From Hymenobacter sp. BT559 (GTDB taxonomy: Bacteria; Bacteroidota; Bacteroidia; Cytophagales; Hymenobacteraceae), in NCBI RefSeq assembly GCF_016427535.1, contig NZ_JAELXV010000007.1:124001-188000 (forward strand): DNA of 64,000 bases, in the 5' to 3' direction. Below are positions 59,936-64,000 of this stretch, in pieces. The notes beneath the pieces are model-generated. The model did no database searches, was not told the DNA's origin, and saw only the letters and a program-made list of their open reading frames with translations. Both the position numbers and the translations under genes were made by a program. Numbering within the stretch: the first letter of the stretch is position 1; each line of letters begins with the position of its first letter.

Positions 59936-61369
59936 ATGCCTACTAAATTGCAGCCTCATCCCACCCCGCTAGCTTACCTTTACTTCATGTTGCAACCCAT
60001 CCTTTTCGCGCTGCTGTTGCTGGTAGCGTTCGGCCTGTTTACCTGGCAGGTGCGCAAAATCAGGGCTAACATCCTGGTTGGCCGCGACCGGGACATGAGC
60101 GGTCATTTTTCCGAGCGCCTCAACAAAACAGTGCTTGTTGCCTTTGGCCAGCAAAAAATGTTTAAGCGCCTCACACCGGCCCTGCTGCACCTAGTGGTGT
60201 ACGTGAGCTTCCTGGTCATCAACGTCGAGGTGATTGAAATCATCATCGACGGCCTGTTTGGTACGCACCGGGTGCTGCGCTTCCTAGGTTCGGTCTACGA
60301 TGTGATGATGGCGACCAACGAGTTGCTAGCAGTGCTCGTGATAGTAGCGGTAGCAGCCTTCTGGTGGCGCCGCAACCACAACCCGCCCGTGCGCCGCTTC
60401 ACCGGGCCCGAGCTGCGCATGTGGCCTAAGCTCGATGCCAATATCATTCTCTACATAGAAGTAGCCCTGATGGTGGCGCTGCTCTTCATGAACGCCGCCG
60501 ACATTCGGCTGCACGAGCTACGGCGCGAAGAATTGCCGGGCACCTTCCCGGTTAGCCAGTTTTTGGCGGGTTTGCTGCCAGCCGGCAGTGAAACGGCCCT
60601 GGAAGTATTGGAGCGCACCGGCTGGTGGATTCACATCATCGGCATCCTGTTGTTCCTCAACTATCTGCCTAGCTCCAAGCACTTCCACATCATTATGGCG
60701 TTCCCTAATGTGTGGTACTCGCGCTTAGTGCCGCAGGGGCAGTTCTCCAACGTGGAGAGCATCACCCACGAGGTGAAGGCCATGATGGACCCCAGCTACG
60801 AGGTGCCCGCCCCCCCCGTGGGTCCCGATGGCTCGGCCCTGGCGCCTACTCCGTTTGGGGTGAAGGACGTGGAAGACCTGGCCTGGACCAACCTGATGCA
60901 AGCGTACTCGTGCACCGAGTGCGGGCGCTGCACCTCGGTGTGCCCCGCCAACCTGACGGGCAAGCTGCTCTCGCCGCGCAAAATCATCATGGATACCCGC
61001 GACCGGGTGGAGGAGAAGTACAACTCGCCGCTCATCTTCCACCCAAATGTGTACGGGGAGGAGGCCAAGCACGAGCCCATCACCGACCTCGCCAATGCCA
61101 CGCTGCTGCGCGGCAAAGTGACGCCTGAAGAACTGTGGGCCTGCACCACCTGCAACGCCTGCGTAGAAAGCTGCCCAGTGAACATCAACCCGCTGGAAAG
61201 CATTGTGGAGATGCGCCGCTTCTTGGTGCTCGAAGAATCGGCCGCGCCCAACTCGCTCAACATCATGTTCTCGAACATTGAGAACAACGGCGCGCCGTGG
61301 GCTTTCTCGCCCTCCGACCGCCTCAACTGGGCCGATGACCTCTATGTAGCGGAGAAGGCAACCGTATAG
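59936..61369 (+). CDS. HdrC-like Fe-S protein with membrane domain
   Basis: A 477-residue membrane-bound Fe-S oxidoreductase subunit. The N-terminal ~290 residues have about five helices with conserved His, like the nitrate-reductase-gamma or DsrM type that binds heme b. The C-terminal part carries two 4Fe-4S motifs: CTECGRCTSVCP and CTTCNACVESCPV. It would pass electrons between quinone and the Fe-S partner encoded 29 bases downstream. The frame is open upstream through the tRNA; the ATG at 59936 is chosen, and an ATG at 59987 is an alternative. Confidence 0.87.
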   Translation: MPTKLQPHPTPLAYLYFMLQPILFALLLLVAFGLFTWQVRKIRANILVGRDRDMSGHFSERLNKTVLVAFGQQKMFKRLTPALLHLVVYVSFLVINVEVIEIIIDGLFGTHRVLRFLGSVYDVMMATNELLAVLVIVAVAAFWWRRNHNPPVRRFTGPELRMWPKLDANIILYIEVALMVALLFMNAADIRLHELRREELPGTFPVSQFLAGLLPAGSETALEVLERTGWWIHIIGILLFLNYLPSSKHFHIIMAFPNVWYSRLVPQGQFSNVESITHEVKAMMDPSYEVPAPPVGPDGSALAPTPFGVKDVEDLAWTNLMQAYSCTECGRCTSVCPANLTGKLLSPRKIIMDTRDRVEEKYNSPLIFHPNVYGEEAKHEPITDLANATLLRGKVTPEELWACTTCNACVESCPVNINPLESIVEMRRFLVLEESAAPNSLNIMFSNIENNGAPWAFSPSDRLNWADDLYVAEKATV

Positions 61370-61398
61370 TTTATTGATTTATAGCATCCTATAGTTTT

Positions 61399-62307
61399 AT
61401 GACGCCTACCTCCTCCCCCGCCACCCCTGCCAAGCGCCAGTTTACTGTGCCCACCGTGGCCGACCTTGCGGCGCAGGGCAAGACGCCCGAAATCCTGTTT
61501 TGGGTAGGCTGCGCCGGGGCTTTCGACGACCGCTACAAGCGCGTGACCCGCGCCTTTGCCCGCATCTTGGAGCACGTGGGCACCGACTACGCCGTGCTGG
61601 GCCTGGAAGAAAGCTGCACCGGCGACCCCGCCAAGCGCGCCGGCAACGAGTTTCTGTTTCAGATGCAGGCCATGCAGAACATCACGACGATGAATGGCTA
61701 CGGCATCAAGAAAATCGTGACGGCCTGCCCCCATTGCTTCAACACGATTAAGAACGAGTACCCCGCCCTAGGTGGTGAGTACGAGGTTATTCACCACAGC
61801 ACGTACCTGCAACAGCTCATCAACGAGGGCAAGGTGGCCGTGAAGGGCGGCGAGAGCTTCCAGGGCCGCCGCATCACGTTTCACGATAGCTGCTACCTAG
61901 GGCGTGCCAACAACATCTATGAGGCTCCGCGCGATGTGCTGGCTGCCCTCGATGCTGACCTAGTAGAGATGAAGCGCAGCCGCGCCAACGGTCTGTGTTG
62001 CGGCGCGGGCGGCGCCCAAATGTGGAAAGAGCCGGAGCCCGGCAAGAAGGACATCAACATCGAGCGTACCGAGGAGGCCCTAGCTACCCTCAGCGGCCAG
62101 GCCGCGGCGCTAGACAACCTGCGCGGCGTCGAAACCGAGCGCACCGCCCCGAGCGAACATAGCCTGCAGGGCGCCATCATTGCAGTAAGCTGCCCCTTCT
62201 GCATGACCATGATGAGTGACGGCGTGAAAAACAAAGAGCAGGAGAGCGCGGTGCAGGTATTTGACCTGGCCGAACTGATTGCTTCGGCGGAAGGAATCAA
62301 CGCCTAG
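61399..62307 (+). CDS. HdrB/CCG-domain Fe-S binding protein
   Basis: A 302-residue soluble protein with two cysteine-rich CCG-type regions. The first includes VGCAGAF, EESCTGDPAKRAGNE and TACPHCFNTIKNEYP; the second DSCYLGR, LCCGAGGAQMW and SCPFCMTMM. Such proteins (HdrB, GlpC C-terminal, LutA) bind a non-cubane or 4Fe-4S cluster and act with an HdrC-like partner, here the gene 29 bases upstream. The physiological substrate is unknown. Its stop codon lies in CCTAGG and a 45-bp palindrome follows at once. Confidence 0.9.
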   Translation: MTPTSSPATPAKRQFTVPTVADLAAQGKTPEILFWVGCAGAFDDRYKRVTRAFARILEHVGTDYAVLGLEESCTGDPAKRAGNEFLFQMQAMQNITTMNGYGIKKIVTACPHCFNTIKNEYPALGGEYEVIHHSTYLQQLINEGKVAVKGGESFQGRRITFHDSCYLGRANNIYEAPRDVLAALDADLVEMKRSRANGLCCGAGGAQMWKEPEPGKKDINIERTEEALATLSGQAAALDNLRGVETERTAPSEHSLQGAIIAVSCPFCMTMMSDGVKNKEQESAVQVFDLAELIASAEGINA

Positions 62308-62309
62308 GT

Positions 62310-62449
62310 ACCGCAGATTCAAACGGATTTGTCGGATGGAACGGATACGCCCGCCTCTGGCGGGCTGACTGCTACCTTTGGTCTAAGTAGTTAGCCCATT
62401 GGAAGCGGGCGTATCCGTTCCATCCGACAAATCCGTTTGAATCTGCGGT
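62310..62449. repeat. 45-bp perfect palindrome
   Basis: Arms 62310-62354 and 62405-62449 are exact reverse complements over 45 bases with a 50-base spacer. They read ACCGCAGATTCAAACGGATT / TGTCGGATGGAACGGATACG / CCCGC. The element fills the whole gap between the HdrB-like gene (stop at 62307) and the next start (62452). It is not related in sequence to the family-A palindromes. Confidence 0.95.
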
Positions 62450-62451
62450 CT

Positions 62452-62937
62452 ATGTATGTAACCTTCGACCACCTGCCACCCCAAGCCCGCGTGTGGATTT
62501 ACCAGGCCAGCCGCCCCCTCGACGAGGCCGAGCTAGTGCAGGTGCTGCCGCGCCTCGCCGCCTTTGCCGAGGAATGGACCAGCCACGGCCGGCAGCTAGC
62601 AGCGTCGGCGCAGTTTCTGCACCGGCAGTTTTTGGTAATCGGGCTCGATGAGGCCATGGCCGGCGCCAGCGGCTGCTCGATTGATGCCTCAGTGCGTTTT
62701 GTGCGCGAGTTGGAACAACGCCTAGGCGTTGACTTGTTAGAAAAGTCGCGCATGGCCTTTCTCAACGAGGGCCAACTGCAGTTGCTCAGCCGGCGCGAAC
62801 TGCGCGAAGCTATTACGGCCGGCCAAATAACTGCCGACACGCCGTACTTCAACAACACCCTGACTACTAAGGATGAGCTGGCCAATAGTTGGCCCGCACC
62901 AGCCGGTCAAACCTGGTTGGCTTCTTATTTCAAGTAG
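62452..62937 (+). CDS. Conserved Bacteroidota protein of unknown function
   Basis: A 161-residue soluble protein starting right after a palindrome. PPQARVWIYQASRPL near the start, FLVIGLDEAMAGASGCSIDASVRFVRELEQRLGVDLL in the middle and PYFNNTLTTKDELANSWPAP near the end are strongly conserved in style; this family is sometimes labelled 'ABC transporter ATPase' without any Walker motif. SGCSIDAS could be a functional Cys site. The function is unknown. Confidence 0.75.
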   Translation: MYVTFDHLPPQARVWIYQASRPLDEAELVQVLPRLAAFAEEWTSHGRQLAASAQFLHRQFLVIGLDEAMAGASGCSIDASVRFVRELEQRLGVDLLEKSRMAFLNEGQLQLLSRRELREAITAGQITADTPYFNNTLTTKDELANSWPAPAGQTWLASYFK

Positions 62938-63047
62938 TAACTGCCTTAGGCAGACTAGGGGGCTGCTTTGGTGCGTTGTATTATTGCCTACTAAATTATA
63001 CTTCCGCCCGTTCCGGCTGCATGGCTTTTCTAATTACTTATTCGTCA

Positions 63048-64000
63048 ATGCGTAATTTTTCAGTTATTGGGGCGGCGGCTGGCGCGGTGCTTTTGCTTGG
63101 CAGTTGCGCCACCTCGGGCAGCATGAGTAAGGCCGACAAGCGCTTTGCACGGGGCGAGTATGAGCCGGCCATTGTGCTTTACAAAGCCGACGTAGCCAAG
63201 GGCAAAGGCGCCGCCACTGCCAACTTTCGCATTGGCGAAGCCTATCGTCTCTCCAACCGCCTCGACCAAGCTGAGTCTTTCTACAAAGCAGCCCTCGATG
63301 GCGGCCTGCGCAACGCCGACCTGGCCTACCGCTACGCCGAGGCACTGAAAGCCAACGGCAAGTTTGACGAAGCTGCTAAGCAGTTTACCGCCTACGCCCA
63401 AAACGGTACCAACCGCACCCTAGGCGCCCGCGCCGAGGCCGCTGCCCGCAGCGCCACGGCCAGCAAGGCGCTGGTGGGCTCTGCCCCGGGCTACGATATC
63501 AAGCCGCTCGATGCGCTGAACACGCCCGAATCTGACTTTTCGGCGGCACGCATGCCTGGCAGCGGCGAGTTGGTCTTTGCCTCGGGGCGCGACGGCAAGA
63601 CCTACCTAGGCAACGGTGGCAAATTCTTGTCGCTCTACGCGCAGAAGTTCGACGACCCCACGGCCATGACCGGCGGCACTGCCCGCAAGCTGGAGCCTAT
63701 CTTCAATAACACCAAGGAGCACCAAGCCAGCGCTACTTACACGCCTGACGGCAAAACGATGGTGTTTGCCCGCTCGAACGATGGGTCGAGAAAAGGCTAC
63801 CGCAGCGTCGATTTGTGGATTTCCTACTTCCGAGATGGCGCCTGGACTACGCCCATTTTGGCTAATATCAACGACCGCACGGCCGACGACTTTTCGCCCG
63901 CTTTTGCGCCCGATGGTACTACGCTTTACTTTTCCTCGGCTCGCAAAAGCGGCCTAGGGGGCAATGACCTGTACAAGGCTACCCTAGGCGCCAACGGCCG
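63048..64000 (+). CDS. PorE-like T9SS lipoprotein, C-terminus cut by window edge
   Basis: A frame of 317 residues open to the window end. It starts with a lipoprotein signal (VLLLGSCATSG, Cys at 20), then TPR-like helices (about 25-140; FARGEYEPAIVLYKADVAKGK, YRYAEALKANGKFDEAAKQF), then a WD40/PD40-type beta-propeller (SDFSAARMPGSGELVFASGR, ASATYTPDGKTMVFARS, FSPAFAPDGTTLYFSSARKSG). TPR, propeller and, beyond the edge, an OmpA domain make PorE, which anchors the type IX machinery to peptidoglycan. The OmpA part cannot be seen here. Confidence 0.8.
   Translation, partial: MRNFSVIGAAAGAVLLLGSCATSGSMSKADKRFARGEYEPAIVLYKADVAKGKGAATANFRIGEAYRLSNRLDQAESFYKAALDGGLRNADLAYRYAEALKANGKFDEAAKQFTAYAQNGTNRTLGARAEAAARSATASKALVGSAPGYDIKPLDALNTPESDFSAARMPGSGELVFASGRDGKTYLGNGGKFLSLYAQKFDDPTAMTGGTARKLEPIFNNTKEHQASATYTPDGKTMVFARSNDGSRKGYRSVDLWISYFRDGAWTTPILANINDRTADDFSPAFAPDGTTLYFSSARKSGLGGNDLYKATLGANG

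Overview
The window looks like chromosome of a Hymenobacter-like bacterium (Bacteroidota, Cytophagales). The evidence is high GC, almost no Shine-Dalgarno signals, repeated Bacteroidota -7 promoter boxes (TAnnTTTG), a protein with a type IX secretion (T9SS) C-terminal signal, a PorE-like lipoprotein, an SDR-type threonine dehydrogenase and a short folP / DUF1599 / DoxX / cdaA neighbourhood. The genus is an inference from gene content and style.

Layout. 1-5 kb: a STAS-like fragment, a NarL-type regulator, then the threonine-to-glycine pair kbl and tdh, separated by an unknown gene and a patatin remnant. 5-12 kb: TerC and YihY membrane proteins, a DUF3891 protein, two unknown exported proteins, rlmN and a TonB-C protein. 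11.86-18.3 kb: a TPP-riboswitch-controlled thiamine operon thiS-C-D-E-G-H, with a TenI/ThiE-like gene running into it from the other strand. 18.3-25.8 kb: thioesterase, mnmD, a zinc-ribbon/DUF2157/GDYXXLXY cluster, two ExbD paralogues (one without its membrane Asp), 5-formyl-THF cyclo-ligase and galK. 25.8-37 kb: aroK, an orphan DppB-type permease, the DoxX/DUF1599/folP/cdaA group, a GMC oxidoreductase and a 995-residue hybrid histidine kinase. 37-50 kb: lipoproteins, aldehyde dehydrogenase, PAP2 phosphatase, SDR, a YwqK-like protein, cyanophycinase, mgtE, an exosortase-family protein, arfB and a FabH-like synthase. 50-55 kb: a 1632-residue secreted metalloprotease.

55.17-59.75 kb is a 4.6-kb integrated element in tRNA-Phe, bounded by a 15-bp direct repeat of the tRNA 3' end. 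It carries the C-terminal part of a tyrosine recombinase, a truncated endolysin-like end, small membrane proteins, a frameshifted small gene and an intact AT-rich three-gene cassette (57212-59239) that includes a TIGR04255-like protein. I read it as a prophage collapsed by deletion that kept one cargo cassette. That cassette is the best candidate for an undescribed system. After it come an HdrC/HdrB-like Fe-S pair, a small conserved protein and the start of a PorE-like gene.

Two layers lie over the genes. First, the palindrome CCTAGG is strongly over-represented: I counted 22 copies in 26001-34000, 17 of them reading Leu-Gly as CTA-GGN. Second, many intergenic gaps hold long inverted repeats. 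These include GC-rich palindromes of one related family (three copies), a 45-bp perfect palindrome, and AT-rich hairpins built from recurring short words that in several places supply the start or stop codon of the neighbouring gene.
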